From Bacillota bacterium (lineage in GTDB: Bacteria > Bacillota > Clostridia > Lachnospirales > Bianqueaceae): DNA of 64,000 nucleotides. The notes under the pieces were generated by a model that was not told the origin of the DNA, did not search any database, and was given only the letters and a program-made list of their open reading frames with translations. Of this stretch, positions 25,880 through 35,864 are shown piece by piece; position 1 is the stretch's first letter; the number at the start of each line of letters is the position of its first letter. The stretch is taken from assembly GCA_017441925.1 (NCBI GenBank), contig JAFRUE010000015.1, forward strand, positions 1 to 64,000, read 5' to 3'. Position numbers and translations under genes: made by a program.

Positions 25880-27013
25880 ATGAAAAATGCTTTAGTCGAG
25901 GCTCTGCGTCTGCAGAGAATGCCGGAAGCTTTTAACGGCAAAACGTATCTGGAGAAGTACGGAAACTCTCTTGCCCGCTGGGCATATGTACGTGAGCTCA
26001 TGTTTCTCGGCTACTACCGTCACGGCAAGATCACCGGCAACGATATCGAGATCCGGCTGATCAAGGATTATATCGACGCGCTGATCGATGAAGGCATCGA
26101 TAATGTGATCGATTTCAATTACGCCAGCACCGACCAGATCTCCCAGGCAAACGCGCTGCTGATTCTGTACGATGAGTTCGGCGAGGAGAAGTATAAGGAG
26201 CTTGCCGGCCGTTTCTTTGAAGCGATGCTGAAGTTCCCCCGCACCCGGCAGGGCAGTTTCTGGCATAAATCCAACTATCCGAACCAGGTGTGGCTGGACG
26301 GCCTGTACATGGCGCATCTCTTCTATACCGGTTATGTGAAGCGTTTCTGCGAAGTGAAGGATTATTCCGATACGCTGAAGCAGCTCGCAACGGTCCGTGA
26401 GCTCTGCTATGTGCCGGCTGAGGGCGTGTACTATCATGCCTGCGATACCGAGAAGCTGATGTTCTGGTGCGATAAGGAAACAGGTCTGTCCCCCAATGTA
26501 TGGCTTCGCTCCGTCGGCTGGCTCTCCATGGCGCTTGTTGAGATCTATGAGACCATCAGGGATGATGATCCGGAAGGGGCCGCGGCACTGGCCGCACAGC
26601 TTCTGGAGCTCCTTAACGGTATGATGCCGCTCCAGCGCGAAGGCATGTGGTATCAGGTCTTCAACCGCCCGGGCGAGGAGAACAATTATCTTGAAACCAG
26701 CGGATCGCTGATGCTTGCTTTTGCCATGATGAAAGCTGCCCGCATCGGTATGATCGATGCAGAGTGGCGTGAAGAGGGCGTTAAGGTCTATGAGAGCGTG
26801 CTGGATAAATTCCTTGTGGAGGAGAACAGCGAAGTTTTCCTGAACAATATCTGCAAGAGCGCCGGCCTCGGCAAGAACCCCGGCACAGGCGTTATCCGCG
26901 ACGGTTCCTATGAGTATTATACGACCGGCGAACCGATCGTTCCCAATAACGGTCACGGCGTCGGCGCGCTTTTCGTAGCAGAGAACGAATACCTGCTCGC
27001 CAGGTGGAAATAA
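25880..27013 (+). CDS. GH105 unsaturated rhamnogalacturonyl hydrolase-like protein
   Basis: This 377-residue protein matches the GH105/GH88-type (alpha/alpha)6-barrel family that removes unsaturated galacturonic acid from pectin fragments. Visible markers are FWHKSNYPNQVWLDGLYMA, whose Asp is the catalytic acid position in the family, SVGWLSMALVEI and the C-terminal NNGHGVGALFVAENE. No signal peptide is seen, so it acts inside the cell. ATG 25880 is chosen over the upstream GTG because AAGGAG is 8 nt before it. It is followed by a GH43 gene. Confidence 0.9.
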   Translation: MKNALVEALRLQRMPEAFNGKTYLEKYGNSLARWAYVRELMFLGYYRHGKITGNDIEIRLIKDYIDALIDEGIDNVIDFNYASTDQISQANALLILYDEFGEEKYKELAGRFFEAMLKFPRTRQGSFWHKSNYPNQVWLDGLYMAHLFYTGYVKRFCEVKDYSDTLKQLATVRELCYVPAEGVYYHACDTEKLMFWCDKETGLSPNVWLRSVGWLSMALVEIYETIRDDDPEGAAALAAQLLELLNGMMPLQREGMWYQVFNRPGEENNYLETSGSLMLAFAMMKAARIGMIDAEWREEGVKVYESVLDKFLVEENSEVFLNNICKSAGLGKNPGTGVIRDGSYEYYTTGEPIVPNNGHGVGALFVAENEYLLARWK

Positions 27014-27090
27014 GCTGTACTGTGCAGTCTGAGACTGCGCGGACAGCCGGAGAATGCATGATGAAACACTGACCCAAGGAGGATTCGACC

Positions 27091-28650
27091 ATGTCAACAC
27101 TCAGGAACCCGATCCTGCCCGGTTTCTACCCCGATCCGTCCGTATGCGCGGTGGACGGCCACTACTATCTGGTAACGTCCACGTTTGAGTTTTTTCCCGG
27201 CGTACCGGTGTTCCATTCGACCGATTTCGTACACTGGGAGCAGATCGGACACTGCCTGACCCGGCCGGAGCAGCTTGAGCTTGCCGGTGTGCGGGCGTCG
27301 CAGGGCATCTATGCGTCCACGATCCGTTATCATGACGGTTTGTTCTATATGATCACGACACTGGTTCAGGATCCTCCATATTGGGGCAATGTGAATTTCT
27401 ATGTGACGGCGGCGGATCCTGCCGGTCCGTGGAGCGATCCGGTCGTCATCGAAGGCGCGCAGGGAATCGATCCGACGATCTTCTTTGACGACGACGGGAC
27501 AGCTTATTATCTGGGCAATCTGAGGCCTTATCCTGACCGGCCGTCAAGCGCGCGGCATATCTGGATCCAGAAACTGGACATCGCGGCCGGCCGGCTCCTT
27601 GACGAGCCGCATGTGCTTCTGACGGATGGCGCGGTGCATAACGCGCACACGCCGGAAGGCCCGCATATCTACCATATCAACGGCTGGTATTATCTGCTGA
27701 TCGCTGAAGGGGGCACCAGTCATGACCACGCGATCTCGATCTTCCGCAGCCGTGAACTGTTCGGACCGTACGAATGCAATCCGCGCAATCCGATCTGCAC
27801 GCACCGGACGATGAGAAGGCCGGCAGCCATCCATAGTGTGGGACATTCTGATCTGGTGCGGCTTGCAAACGGCCAGTGGTGGGCGGTGATGCTTGCTTCC
27901 CGTCCGGACGGCGGCGACTACAGGATCCTGGGCCGTGAGACCTTTGCCGTACCGGTTTGTTGGGAGGATGAATGGCCGGTCTACAGCCCGGAAACGGGCC
28001 GGGTGGAATTCTCCTATCCTGCGCCGGATCTGCCACCGATGAAACTCGTCCCGGAAGCGGCCTGTGATCATTTTGACGCGCTGGAGCCCGGTCTCGCGTG
28101 GAACCATCTGCGGACGCCGGAGGGACAGTACTGGAGTCTGACGGAACGGCCCGGTTATCTGCGTCTGTACGGTAAAAAGAATACCGTCTGTGAGCAGGGT
28201 AATCCGGCCATGCTGCTCAGGCGGCAGCAGCACATGTGCGCTGATGGACGGACCGTGCTGGAAGCAGAACTTCCGGAAGGTACGCAGGCCGGTATGATCG
28301 CGTGGATGAATGAAAACTACCATCTGCGGGCGGAACTTGCGCGCAGGGATGGGACACTTATCCTGTCAGCAGTCCGGCGCTTTGCCGGGGCAGATGAAGA
28401 GCTTGCCTCGGTTGTTCTGCCGGAGGGTACCGGCAAAGTCCGACTGCTTCTGGAGGCGGAATATCAGTTTTACAATCTGTATTACGGCACAGATCCGGAC
28501 AGATACAAGGTTCTGCGGCTGCATTGCGACGGGTCCCACCTATGCCGGGAAGCGGCAGGCGGATTTACGGGGACCTACCTGGGACTGTATTGCCAGGGGG
28601 AAGGTGCGCATTGCGACTTCGATTATTTTGAGTATAAAGGGAAAGAGTAA
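27091..28650 (+). CDS. GH43 glycosidase (beta-xylosidase/arabinofuranosidase-type)
   Basis: This 519-residue cytoplasmic enzyme has the GH43 beta-propeller motifs. NPILPGFYPDPSV carries the catalytic base Asp near residue 15, GIDPTIFFDDDG the pKa-modulating Asp, and HTPEGPHIY the general acid Glu near residue 190. The C-terminal 190 residues form a beta-sandwich as in XynB-type GH43 enzymes. Substrate (xylo-oligosaccharide or arabinoside) cannot be fixed from sequence. It shares the leader with GH105, suggesting intracellular processing of branched pectin or hemicellulose pieces. Confidence 0.9.
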   Translation: MSTLRNPILPGFYPDPSVCAVDGHYYLVTSTFEFFPGVPVFHSTDFVHWEQIGHCLTRPEQLELAGVRASQGIYASTIRYHDGLFYMITTLVQDPPYWGNVNFYVTAADPAGPWSDPVVIEGAQGIDPTIFFDDDGTAYYLGNLRPYPDRPSSARHIWIQKLDIAAGRLLDEPHVLLTDGAVHNAHTPEGPHIYHINGWYYLLIAEGGTSHDHAISIFRSRELFGPYECNPRNPICTHRTMRRPAAIHSVGHSDLVRLANGQWWAVMLASRPDGGDYRILGRETFAVPVCWEDEWPVYSPETGRVEFSYPAPDLPPMKLVPEAACDHFDALEPGLAWNHLRTPEGQYWSLTERPGYLRLYGKKNTVCEQGNPAMLLRRQQHMCADGRTVLEAELPEGTQAGMIAWMNENYHLRAELARRDGTLILSAVRRFAGADEELASVVLPEGTGKVRLLLEAEYQFYNLYYGTDPDRYKVLRLHCDGSHLCREAAGGFTGTYLGLYCQGEGAHCDFDYFEYKGKE

Positions 28651-28700
28651 ACACTGCTTTTGTTTTATGCAATCTCTGTAAGGATTTGTGCAAAAATGTA

Positions 28701-28730
28701 TTGACAGCGCTGTATAAGACATGCTATAAT
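28701..28730 (+). promoter_or_regulatory. Promoter of the trp operon
   Basis: TTGACA (28701-28706), an 18-bp spacer and TATAAT (28725-28730) precede the T-box. The surrounding bases resemble the promoter at 25678. Confidence 0.88.
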
Positions 28731-28749
28731 GCGGAAAATTTAATACATA

Positions 28750-29026
28750 AACCGTTGAAGCGGAGATAACGGCAGGGATGCCCGTACAGAGAGCCTGCGA
28801 TGCTGAGAGTCAGGCCGGATACAGATTGTCAAATGGACCGCTGAGGGTGCAGTCAAATGTGCTTGCACAGAGTATTCTGCAACGCCGGAGGCAGACGTTA
28901 CAACGCCGGGGATATGCTGGTATCCCGCTAAGCGCACGGATCACGCCGTGAAACAGGGTGGCACCGCGGGTAAGTTGTATGATTATTCGTCCTTGACAGG
29001 AACACGTTTTCTGTCAGGGATTTTTT
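28750..29026 (+). promoter_or_regulatory. T-box riboswitch, tryptophan specifier, before trpD
   Basis: This is a complete T-box. It has a Stem I with GA motif (AGAGAG near 28783) and GCCTG/CAGGC arm, the specifier TGG at 28834-28836, and Stem III GGGATA (28909-28914)/TATCCC (28921-28926). The antiterminator is CAGGG, bulge TGGCACC (28959-28965), GCG with CGT and CCTTG (28988-28995). The terminator is CCTTGACAG/CTGTCAGGG (28991-29019) plus six T. Uncharged tRNA-Trp should open the operon. Confidence 0.93.
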
Positions 29027-29100
29027 ATTCTTCTTTGTCAGGAGGACGGCAAGAGTAATACAGCATCGGTACAGAATAATAAACAGAGGGGGTAAACAGC

Positions 29101-30129
29101 ATGATTAAGGAAGCAATTGTAAAAATCGTCAACAAGGGAGATCTGACGTACGATGAAGCCTATACCGTCATGAATGAGATCATGAGCGGCGAGACTTCAG
29201 CCACACAGAACGCGGCTTTCCTGGCAGCGCTCTCAACGAAGAGCGCAAGAGCGGAGACAACGGATGAGATCGCGGGCTGTGCCGCGGCAATGCGGGCACA
29301 CGCGACCAGAGTCGAGACGGGCATGGAAGTCATGGACATTGTCGGGACCGGCGGCGACAATGCACAGAGCTTCAACATCTCCACTACCGCAAGCTTTGTC
29401 GCGGCGGCAGGAGGAGTCAAAATCGCGAAACACGGCAACCGCGCGGCTTCCTCACAGAGCGGAACGGCGGATTGCCTGGAGGCGCTCGGCGTCAATATCC
29501 AGCAGAGTCCGGCAAGATGCGTCGAGCTGCTGCGGGAAGTGGGTATGTGCTTCTTCTTTGCGCAGAAGTATCATACTTCCATGAAATACGTCGGTGCGAT
29601 CCGTAAAGAACTGGGTTTCCGGACAGTTTTCAACATCCTCGGACCGCTGACCAATCCCGGCACGCCGACGATGCAGATCCTGGGCGTCTATGATGATTAT
29701 CTGGTCGAACCGATCGCACAGGTCCTGACGTGCCTCGGGATCCGTCGCGGAATGGTTGTCTATGGATTGGATAAGCTGGATGAAATTTCCATGAGCGCAC
29801 CGACCAGGGTCAGCGAGATTCGCGACGGCTGGTATAAAACCTATACCATCACGCCGGAGGATTTCGGCTTTAAACGCTGTTCTAAGGAAGAACTGAAGGG
29901 CGGCAGTCCGCGCGAGAACGCGCTGATCACCGCTAATATCCTGCAGGGAGAGCGGGGACCGAAGCGGGACGCTGTTCTGATGAATGCCGGAGCGGCTCTG
30001 TATATCGCGGATAAGGCAGCTAGCATAAAAGAAGGCATTGAGCTCGCTGCGCAGCTGATTGATTCGGAGAAGGCGCTCGATACACTGCACCGTCTGATCG
30101 AGGTCAGCAACCGGCCGGAGGAAGGCTGA
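29101..30129 (+). CDS. trpD: Anthranilate phosphoribosyltransferase
   Basis: TrpD joins anthranilate and PRPP in tryptophan synthesis. The 342-residue protein has the PRPP-binding [22 protein letters not shown] (about residues 82-103), [21 protein letters not shown], and the conserved LGPLTNP. It is not fused to a trpG glutamine amidotransferase. It is the first gene after the Trp T-box, with no trpE or trpG upstream, and overlaps trpC by one base. Confidence 0.96.
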   Translation: MIKEAIVKIVNKGDLTYDEAYTVMNEIMSGETSATQNAAFLAALSTKSARAETTDEIAGCAAAMRAHATRVETGMEVMDIVGTGGDNAQSFNISTTASFVAAAGGVKIAKHGNRAASSQSGTADCLEALGVNIQQSPARCVELLREVGMCFFFAQKYHTSMKYVGAIRKELGFRTVFNILGPLTNPGTPTMQILGVYDDYLVEPIAQVLTCLGIRRGMVVYGLDKLDEISMSAPTRVSEIRDGWYKTYTITPEDFGFKRCSKEELKGGSPRENALITANILQGERGPKRDAVLMNAGAALYIADKAASIKEGIELAAQLIDSEKALDTLHRLIEVSNRPEEG

Positions 30130-30911
30130 TGACGATTCTGGATCAGCTTGCCGCTTACGCAAGAGAACGGGTCGAACGGGCTAAAGCCAAACAGTCTCCG
30201 GAGATGGTCAGAAGGGACGCAGAAGCGCTGCCCAAAGGAGATTTTCGTTTTGAAAAAGCTCTTTCCGGGACAGATCTCGCTTTTATCTGCGAATGCAAGC
30301 AGGCATCGCCCTCAAAAGGACGGATCGTGACGGATTTCCCCTATCTGCAGATCGCTAAAGAATACGAGGCGGCCGGCGCGGACTGTGTATCGGTATTAAC
30401 GGAACCAAAATGGTTCCTCGGCAGCGATGCCTATCTGCAGGAAATTGCGGCTGCAATTTCGATTCCCTGTCTGCGGAAAGATTTTACCGTCGATCCGTAT
30501 ATGATCTATGAGGCAAAACTGCTTGGAGCATCGGCTGTGCTGCTGATTTGTTCCATCCTGGACGATCAGCAGCTTCAGGAATACCGGCAGATCTGCGATG
30601 ATCTGGGTCTTTCCGCGCTGGTGGAGACACATGATGAGAACGAAGTGGAACGAGCCTTGCGGGCAGGTTCCCGGATCATCGGCGTGAACAACCGGAACCT
30701 GCGGGATTTTTCGGTGGATACCGGAAACAGCTGCAGACTGCGGGAAATGATCCCTTCGGACATACTCTTTGTCTCGGAGAGCGGTATAGCCGGTCCAAAG
30801 GATGTGGCATTGCTGCGGGAGCTCGGCTGTGATGCGGTACTGATCGGAGAGGCTCTGATGCGGGCGCACGATAAAAAGGCTCGCCTTGCCGAGCTGCGGG
30901 GACAGAACTGA
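30129..30911 (+). CDS. trpC: Indole-3-glycerol phosphate synthase
   Basis: TrpC closes the indole ring from CdRP. The 260-residue TIM barrel has FICECKQASPSKG with the catalytic Lys, LRKDFTVDPYMIYEA, GVNNRNLRDFSVD and the phosphate-binding FVSESGIA. ATG 30129 overlaps the trpD stop (TGATG). Confidence 0.96.
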   Translation: MTILDQLAAYARERVERAKAKQSPEMVRRDAEALPKGDFRFEKALSGTDLAFICECKQASPSKGRIVTDFPYLQIAKEYEAAGADCVSVLTEPKWFLGSDAYLQEIAAAISIPCLRKDFTVDPYMIYEAKLLGASAVLLICSILDDQQLQEYRQICDDLGLSALVETHDENEVERALRAGSRIIGVNNRNLRDFSVDTGNSCRLREMIPSDILFVSESGIAGPKDVALLRELGCDAVLIGEALMRAHDKKARLAELRGQN

Positions 30912-30925
30912 CAGGTATACCGGTT

Positions 30926-31540
30926 ATGATCAGAATTAAATTCTGCGGGCTGTCACGCCCGTGTGATATCGAAGCCGCGAATGAACTGCATCCGGACTAT
31001 ATTGGTTTTGTTTTCGCCGAAAAGAGCAAGCGCTATGTCACGCCGGACGAGGCGCGGGATCTAAAGAAGCTGCTTGCGGAGGGGATTCCCGCAGTCGGTG
31101 TATTCGTAAACGCGCAGCCGGAGACAGTCGCCGGACTGCTTGCAGAGGGGACGATCGATCTGGCGCAGCTGCATGGCGCTGAGGATGCTGCATATCTGCA
31201 GAAACTGCGAAAGCTGACGGACTGCCGGATTATCCAGGCTTACAGGATACAATCAGAGGCAGATCTGATTACGGCGGAGCAATCCGAAGCCGATTATGTG
31301 CTGCTTGATTCCGGCGCTGGGACAGGAAAAGCTTTTGACTGGACCATGCTGCGCGGATTCAGCAGACCGTATTTCCTTGCGGGCGGCCTGACACCGGAGA
31401 ATGCCGGACGGGCGGTCCGTACGCTGCGGCCTTATGCGGTCGACGTCAGCTCCGGCATCGAGACGGACGGAGTAAAAGACAGAATCAAAATGGCGGCTTT
31501 TGCAGCTGCCGTCAGAAGTCAGGAATCAGTTAACGAGTAG
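30926..31540 (+). CDS. trpF: Phosphoribosylanthranilate isomerase
   Basis: TrpF performs the Amadori rearrangement of PRA to CdRP. The 204-residue TIM barrel starts MIRIKFCGLSRPCDI with the catalytic Cys, and has DYIGFVFAEKSKRYV, LLDSGAGTGKAFDW with the catalytic Asp and VDVSSGIET. It lies 14 nt after trpC as a separate gene, not fused. Confidence 0.95.
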   Translation: MIRIKFCGLSRPCDIEAANELHPDYIGFVFAEKSKRYVTPDEARDLKKLLAEGIPAVGVFVNAQPETVAGLLAEGTIDLAQLHGAEDAAYLQKLRKLTDCRIIQAYRIQSEADLITAEQSEADYVLLDSGAGTGKAFDWTMLRGFSRPYFLAGGLTPENAGRAVRTLRPYAVDVSSGIETDGVKDRIKMAAFAAAVRSQESVNE

Positions 31541-31558
31541 GAGAAAGAAGAGAATAAA

Positions 31559-32749
31559 ATGACCAATCCAAACGGAAGATTCGGAATCTATGGAGGACAG
31601 TACATTCCGGAGACCTTGATGAACGCGGTGATCGAGCTGGAAGAGGCTTATAACCGGTATAAGAATGATCCGGAATTCAACCGGGAGCTTGCGGAGCTTT
31701 TCAACGAATACGCAGGACGCCCGTCCAGGCTGTACTATGCCGGGAAAATGACGGAAGATCTCGGCGGGGCAAAGATCTATCTCAAGCGGGAGGATCTGAA
31801 CCATACCGGAGCGCACAAGATCAACAATGTGCTGGGGCAGGCTTTACTGGCGAAAAAGATGGGCAAGACCCGTCTGATCGCGGAGACCGGAGCCGGTCAG
31901 CACGGCGTTGCCACCGCGACAGCCGCCGCCCTGATGGGGATGGAGTGCGTTGTTTTCATGGGCAAGGAAGACACGGTCAGGCAGGCGCTAAACGTATATC
32001 GTATGCGTCTGCTCGGGGCGGAGGTCATTCCGGTGACGACCGGAACAGCTACACTTAAGGATGCCGTTTCCGAAGCCATGCGCGAGTGGACATCCCGTAT
32101 CGATGACACGCATTACTGCCTGGGATCTGTCATGGGACCGCATCCGTTCCCGACTATCGTGCGGGATTTCCAGGCCGTCATTTCCCGGGAGATCAAGGAA
32201 CAGATCCTGGAGAAAGAGGGTCGGCTGCCGGACGCAGTGCTCGCCTGTGTCGGCGGAGGATCCAACGCGATCGGATCTTTCTATCACTTTATTGACGATA
32301 AAGACGTGTGGCTGATCGGCTGCGAAGCGGCCGGCAGAGGCATCGATACATTTGAGACCGCAGCGACGATGAATACCGGCAGCGTCGGCATTTTTCACGG
32401 GATGAAGTCGTACTTTTGCCAGGACGAATACGGACAGATCGCGCCGGTGTATTCGATCTCGGCGGGACTGGACTATCCCGGCGTCGGGCCGGAGCATGCG
32501 TATCTGCATGATATAGGCCGCGCGGAATATGTCCCGGTAACGGATGAAGAGGCGGTCTGCGCTTTTGAATATCTGGCCAGGACAGAAGGGATCATTCCTG
32601 CGATCGAGTCCGCCCACGCGGTCGCGCATGCGATGAAGATCGCGCCGTCCATGGGGAAGGAGAAGATCATCGTCATCACGGTTTCCGGCAGAGGAGATAA
32701 AGACTGCGCTGCCATCGCGCGTTACAGAGGAGAGGATATCCATGAGTAA
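31559..32749 (+). CDS. trpB: Tryptophan synthase beta subunit
   Basis: TrpB condenses indole and serine with PLP. The 396-residue protein has [16 protein letters not shown], the PLP lysine in [15 protein letters not shown] (about residue 86), [13 protein letters not shown] and GGGSNAIG. It is a type 1 TrpB. It overlaps trpA by 8 nt. Confidence 0.97.
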   Translation: MTNPNGRFGIYGGQYIPETLMNAVIELEEAYNRYKNDPEFNRELAELFNEYAGRPSRLYYAGKMTEDLGGAKIYLKREDLNHTGAHKINNVLGQALLAKKMGKTRLIAETGAGQHGVATATAAALMGMECVVFMGKEDTVRQALNVYRMRLLGAEVIPVTTGTATLKDAVSEAMREWTSRIDDTHYCLGSVMGPHPFPTIVRDFQAVISREIKEQILEKEGRLPDAVLACVGGGSNAIGSFYHFIDDKDVWLIGCEAAGRGIDTFETAATMNTGSVGIFHGMKSYFCQDEYGQIAPVYSISAGLDYPGVGPEHAYLHDIGRAEYVPVTDEEAVCAFEYLARTEGIIPAIESAHAVAHAMKIAPSMGKEKIIVITVSGRGDKDCAAIARYRGEDIHE

Positions 32750-33521
32750 GATCGGGAATGCATTCGTAAACGGGAAGGCTTTTATCGGCTTTATTACCTG
32801 CGGAGATCCGGATCTGGAGACGACGGCCGCAGCCGTGCGCGCAGCTGCAGAGAACGGCGCGGATCTGATAGAGCTCGGTATTCCGTTCTCGGATCCGACC
32901 GCTGAGGGACCGGTCATACAGGGGGCCAATCTGCGGGCACTTCAGGGCGGAGTTACGACCGATAAGATCTTTGGCCTCGTCAGGGATCTGCACCGCGACG
33001 TCAGCATCCCGTTCGTCTTTATGACGTACGCGAACGTCATTTTCTCCTACGGCGCGGAGCGGTTCATCGCGGCATGCAGGGAGACCGGGATCGACGGACT
33101 GATCCTGCCGGATCTGCCTTTTGAGGAAAAAGAAGAGTTCGGACCGGTCTGCCGGAAATACGGTGTGGATCTGATTTCCCTGATCGCTCCGACTTCCGAG
33201 AACCGCATCGCGATGATCGCCCGAGAGGCTGAGGGATTCCTTTACATCGTCTCGAGCCTCGGCGTTACAGGGGTCCGGAGCGAGATCAAAACGGATCTTG
33301 CGTCCATCGTTAAGGTCGTCAGAGAGAATACGGATGTCCCCTGCGCGATCGGATTCGGGATCTCGACACCGGAGCAGGCGGAGAGATTCGCCGCACAGGC
33401 GGACGGTGTTATCGTCGGATCCGCGATCATCCGGCTGCTTGAAAAGTACGGCAAAGAAGCGCCGGAGCAGATCGGCGCTTATGTACGGTCCATGAAGGAC
33501 GCGGCACTAAGGGCACAGTAA
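32742..33521 (+). CDS. trpA: Tryptophan synthase alpha subunit
   Basis: TrpA cleaves indole-3-glycerol phosphate and channels indole to TrpB. The 259-residue TIM barrel has [29 protein letters not shown] with the catalytic Glu and Asp, and GVTGVRSE. It ends the trp operon, with a strong terminator 23 nt downstream. Confidence 0.97.
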   Translation: MSKIGNAFVNGKAFIGFITCGDPDLETTAAAVRAAAENGADLIELGIPFSDPTAEGPVIQGANLRALQGGVTTDKIFGLVRDLHRDVSIPFVFMTYANVIFSYGAERFIAACRETGIDGLILPDLPFEEKEEFGPVCRKYGVDLISLIAPTSENRIAMIAREAEGFLYIVSSLGVTGVRSEIKTDLASIVKVVRENTDVPCAIGFGISTPEQAERFAAQADGVIVGSAIIRLLEKYGKEAPEQIGAYVRSMKDAALRAQ

Positions 33522-33544
33522 GGTACAGTCAGAAGAATAAAAAC

Positions 33545-33577
33545 GCTGCCGCACGGGTTCCATGCGGCAGCCTTTTT
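33545..33577. terminator. Bidirectional terminator between trpA and gudD
   Basis: GCTGCCGCA (33545-33553) pairs perfectly with TGCGGCAGC (33563-33571). A T run follows on the plus strand, and the complement of AAAAAC gives a T run on the minus strand, so it can serve both converging operons. Confidence 0.9.
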
Positions 33578-33607
33578 GGATTTGGGTCCGTATTCAGCGG
33601 ATCGGTG

Positions 33608-34936
33608 TTATCGTACCAGACTCGGTTTCTTGGGGTCGAAGGTCCAGCCGGGGATCAGATACTGCATACCGAGAGCATCGTTCCTCGCGCCGAGATCCTT
33701 CTCGACATAGAGCTTATGTGCTTTTTCCAGCTGTTCGCGGTCGATCTCCACGCCGAGACCGGGACGCTCGGGCAGCGCTATGCAGCCGCCTTTGATCTCG
33801 AGAGGCTGCTTCGTCAGACGGTTCCGGCCTTCCTGCCAGATCCAGTGCGTGTCGATTCCGTTCATTTTGCCGGGGATCGCGGCAGCGCACTGCGTCATGA
33901 TCGCCAGACTGATATCGAAGTGGTTGTTGGAATGGCAGCCCCACATGAGGCCGAAATCGTTGCAGAGCTGTCCGACGCGGACAGACCCGGCCATCGTCCA
34001 GAAATGCGGATCCGCCAGCGGAATGTCGATGCACTGCAGAGTGATGCAGTGACGCATCTGCCGCCAGTCGGTATCGATCATATTCGTCGCGGTCGGAATG
34101 CCGCTCTCACGGCGGAATTCAGCCATGATCTCGCGTCCGGAGAAACCGTTCTCGGCACCGCAGGGGTCCTCACAGTAGGCGAGGATCTTTTTCATCCGCG
34201 GGGCAAGCCGCAGGGATTCTTCAAGGCTCCAGCAGCCGTTCGGGTCGATATTGACCCGCGCGTTGGGGAAAGCCTCTTTCAAAGCTTCAACAGCATCGAT
34301 CTCTTCATCCGGGGACAGAACGCCGCCCTTCAGCTTGAAATCCTCAAAGCCGTATTTTTCCACGGTCGCCTTGGCATGCCGGACGATCGCTTCCGGTGTC
34401 AGGGCCTCCTCGTGACGGATGCGGTACCATTCGCAGTCCGAATCCGGCTCGGATTCATACGGCAGATCCGTCTTGGTCCGGTCGCCGACATAGAAGAGAT
34501 ACGAAAGAAAGCGGACTTCGCGGCGCTGGATCCCGTCGCCGAGCAGAGCGGCGGCAGGGACTTCCAGGAACTGGCCGAGAAGGTCCAGACAGGCGGATTC
34601 GATCGCGGTCACTACGTGGACACCGGTCCTCAGGTCAAAAGTCTGCAGGCCGCGGACGTCGCCCTGGATGTTCGCGTCCAGCCATCTGCGGACCGCAAGC
34701 AGTGTCTCTTTGTACATGGGGACGGGAGTCCCGACGACCAGAGACACGACGTCCTTGAGCGCGTTCGTGATCTTGGCTCCTCCGGGGACTTCTCCGATGC
34801 CTTCACGGCCGGCCGAATCGGTCAGGATCACGACGTTGCGTGTGAAATAGGGGGAGTGCGCACCGGAGAGATTGAGCTCCATGCAGTCTGTTCCCGCGAC
34901 AGGATATATTTCCATTTTTTCGATTACAGGGGTCAT
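33608..34936 (-). CDS. gudD: Glucarate dehydratase
   Basis: This 442-residue enolase-superfamily enzyme dehydrates D-glucarate to 5-keto-4-deoxyglucarate. The N-terminal capping domain is followed by the barrel with FKLKGG (catalytic KxK near residue 206), metal ligands in NIDPNG and YCEDPCG, and the C-terminal [17 protein letters not shown] with the catalytic His. No other sugar-acid genes lie beside it, so it is a one-gene transcript. It fits the pectin and hexuronate theme. A long antisense frame lies opposite and is rejected. Confidence 0.93.
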   Translation of the reverse strand: MTPVIEKMEIYPVAGTDCMELNLSGAHSPYFTRNVVILTDSAGREGIGEVPGGAKITNALKDVVSLVVGTPVPMYKETLLAVRRWLDANIQGDVRGLQTFDLRTGVHVVTAIESACLDLLGQFLEVPAAALLGDGIQRREVRFLSYLFYVGDRTKTDLPYESEPDSDCEWYRIRHEEALTPEAIVRHAKATVEKYGFEDFKLKGGVLSPDEEIDAVEALKEAFPNARVNIDPNGCWSLEESLRLAPRMKKILAYCEDPCGAENGFSGREIMAEFRRESGIPTATNMIDTDWRQMRHCITLQCIDIPLADPHFWTMAGSVRVGQLCNDFGLMWGCHSNNHFDISLAIMTQCAAAIPGKMNGIDTHWIWQEGRNRLTKQPLEIKGGCIALPERPGLGVEIDREQLEKAHKLYVEKDLGARNDALGMQYLIPGWTFDPKKPSLVR

Positions 34937-34968
34937 TGAATATCCTCCTTATCGTGATTGATAAGCAC

Positions 34969-34997
34969 AGTATACCTTAAATATGCGCGCTTTGCAA
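34969..34997 (-). promoter_or_regulatory. Promoter of gudD
   Basis: On the minus strand TTGCAA (34992-34997), a 17-bp spacer and TATACT (34969-34974) stand 32 nt before the start codon, with AAGGAGGATATTCA as RBS. Confidence 0.85.
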
Positions 34998-35052
34998 TCC
35001 TTTCCGGGGATGTGGCGGGACGGCAGGGGAGTCCGCCGGAGGCAAGTTCCTC

Positions 35053-35081
35053 TTGACAGAAGTACCGGCAGCTGATATGAT
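35053..35081 (+). promoter_or_regulatory. Promoter of the pyrH-frr operon
   Basis: TTGACA (35053-35058), a 17-bp spacer and TATGAT (35076-35081) lie before pyrH. Confidence 0.8.
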
Positions 35082-35128
35082 ATTTATAATCGCAGGTTTG
35101 AAATCAGAACACCGGGAGGCAATTATAG

Positions 35129-35830
35129 ATGAAATATCGCAGAATCTTGCTGAAGCTGAGCGGAGAGGCTCTTTCCGGCAGCAAGGGACACGGCTTTGAT
35201 GAGGAGACGGCAAGACAGGTCGCAAGGCAGGTCAAGGAAGCGCATGATCAGGGTACCCAGATCGGGATCGTGATCGGCGCCGGCAATTTCTGGCGCGGAC
35301 GTTCTTCCGGAGACATGGACAGGGTCAAAGCCGACCAGATCGGTATGCTCGGCACCGTTATGAACTGCCTGTACGCGGCGGAGATCTTCCGCATGGAAGG
35401 TATGGATTCCGTGATCTATACACCGTATCCGATCGGTATGTACACGCAGAATTTCAACAAAGACAAAGCTATCGCGGACCTTGAGGCCGGCAGGATCGTC
35501 TTCTACGCCGGCGGTACCGGACATCCGTATTTTTCAACGGATATGGCTGTCGCGCTCCGTTCTGTCGAGACCGAATGTGATGTGATGCTGATGGCCAAGA
35601 ATGTGGACGGAGTCTATGACGATGATCCCAATACCAATCCAAACGCGAAGAAGTATGACACGATGCAATATTCCGAGATCCTGGCTAAGGGACTCAAGGT
35701 CATGGATCTGCCCGCCGCTGCGCTGTGCATGGAGAACCGTATGCCGGCCGTCCTGTTCGCGCTCAAGGAGGAAGGAAGCATCATCCGTGTCGTGAACGGT
35801 GAGAAGCTGGGCACTACGATTACAGGCTGA
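35129..35830 (+). CDS. pyrH: UMP kinase
   Basis: PyrH phosphorylates UMP to UDP in pyrimidine synthesis. The 233-residue hexameric-type enzyme has MKYRRILLKLSGEALSG, IVIGAGNFWRG, MLGTVMNCLYAAEIF and AKNVDGVYDDDPNTNPNAKKYD. It starts the conserved pyrH-frr-uppS-cdsA-dxr-rseP-ispG-polC block. The usual upstream rpsB-tsf pair is not here; an independent promoter is. Confidence 0.97.
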   Translation: MKYRRILLKLSGEALSGSKGHGFDEETARQVARQVKEAHDQGTQIGIVIGAGNFWRGRSSGDMDRVKADQIGMLGTVMNCLYAAEIFRMEGMDSVIYTPYPIGMYTQNFNKDKAIADLEAGRIVFYAGGTGHPYFSTDMAVALRSVETECDVMLMAKNVDGVYDDDPNTNPNAKKYDTMQYSEILAKGLKVMDLPAAALCMENRMPAVLFALKEEGSIIRVVNGEKLGTTITG

Positions 35831-35864
35831 AACAGATATATAATAAACCAAGGAGGATATGAAA

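Noticed and set aside
33605..34939. A 444-residue open frame on the plus strand
   Set aside because: It lies exactly opposite gudD, which has clear enolase-superfamily motifs, its own promoter and RBS. The plus-strand product has no recognisable motif or RBS and reflects GC-rich codon structure.
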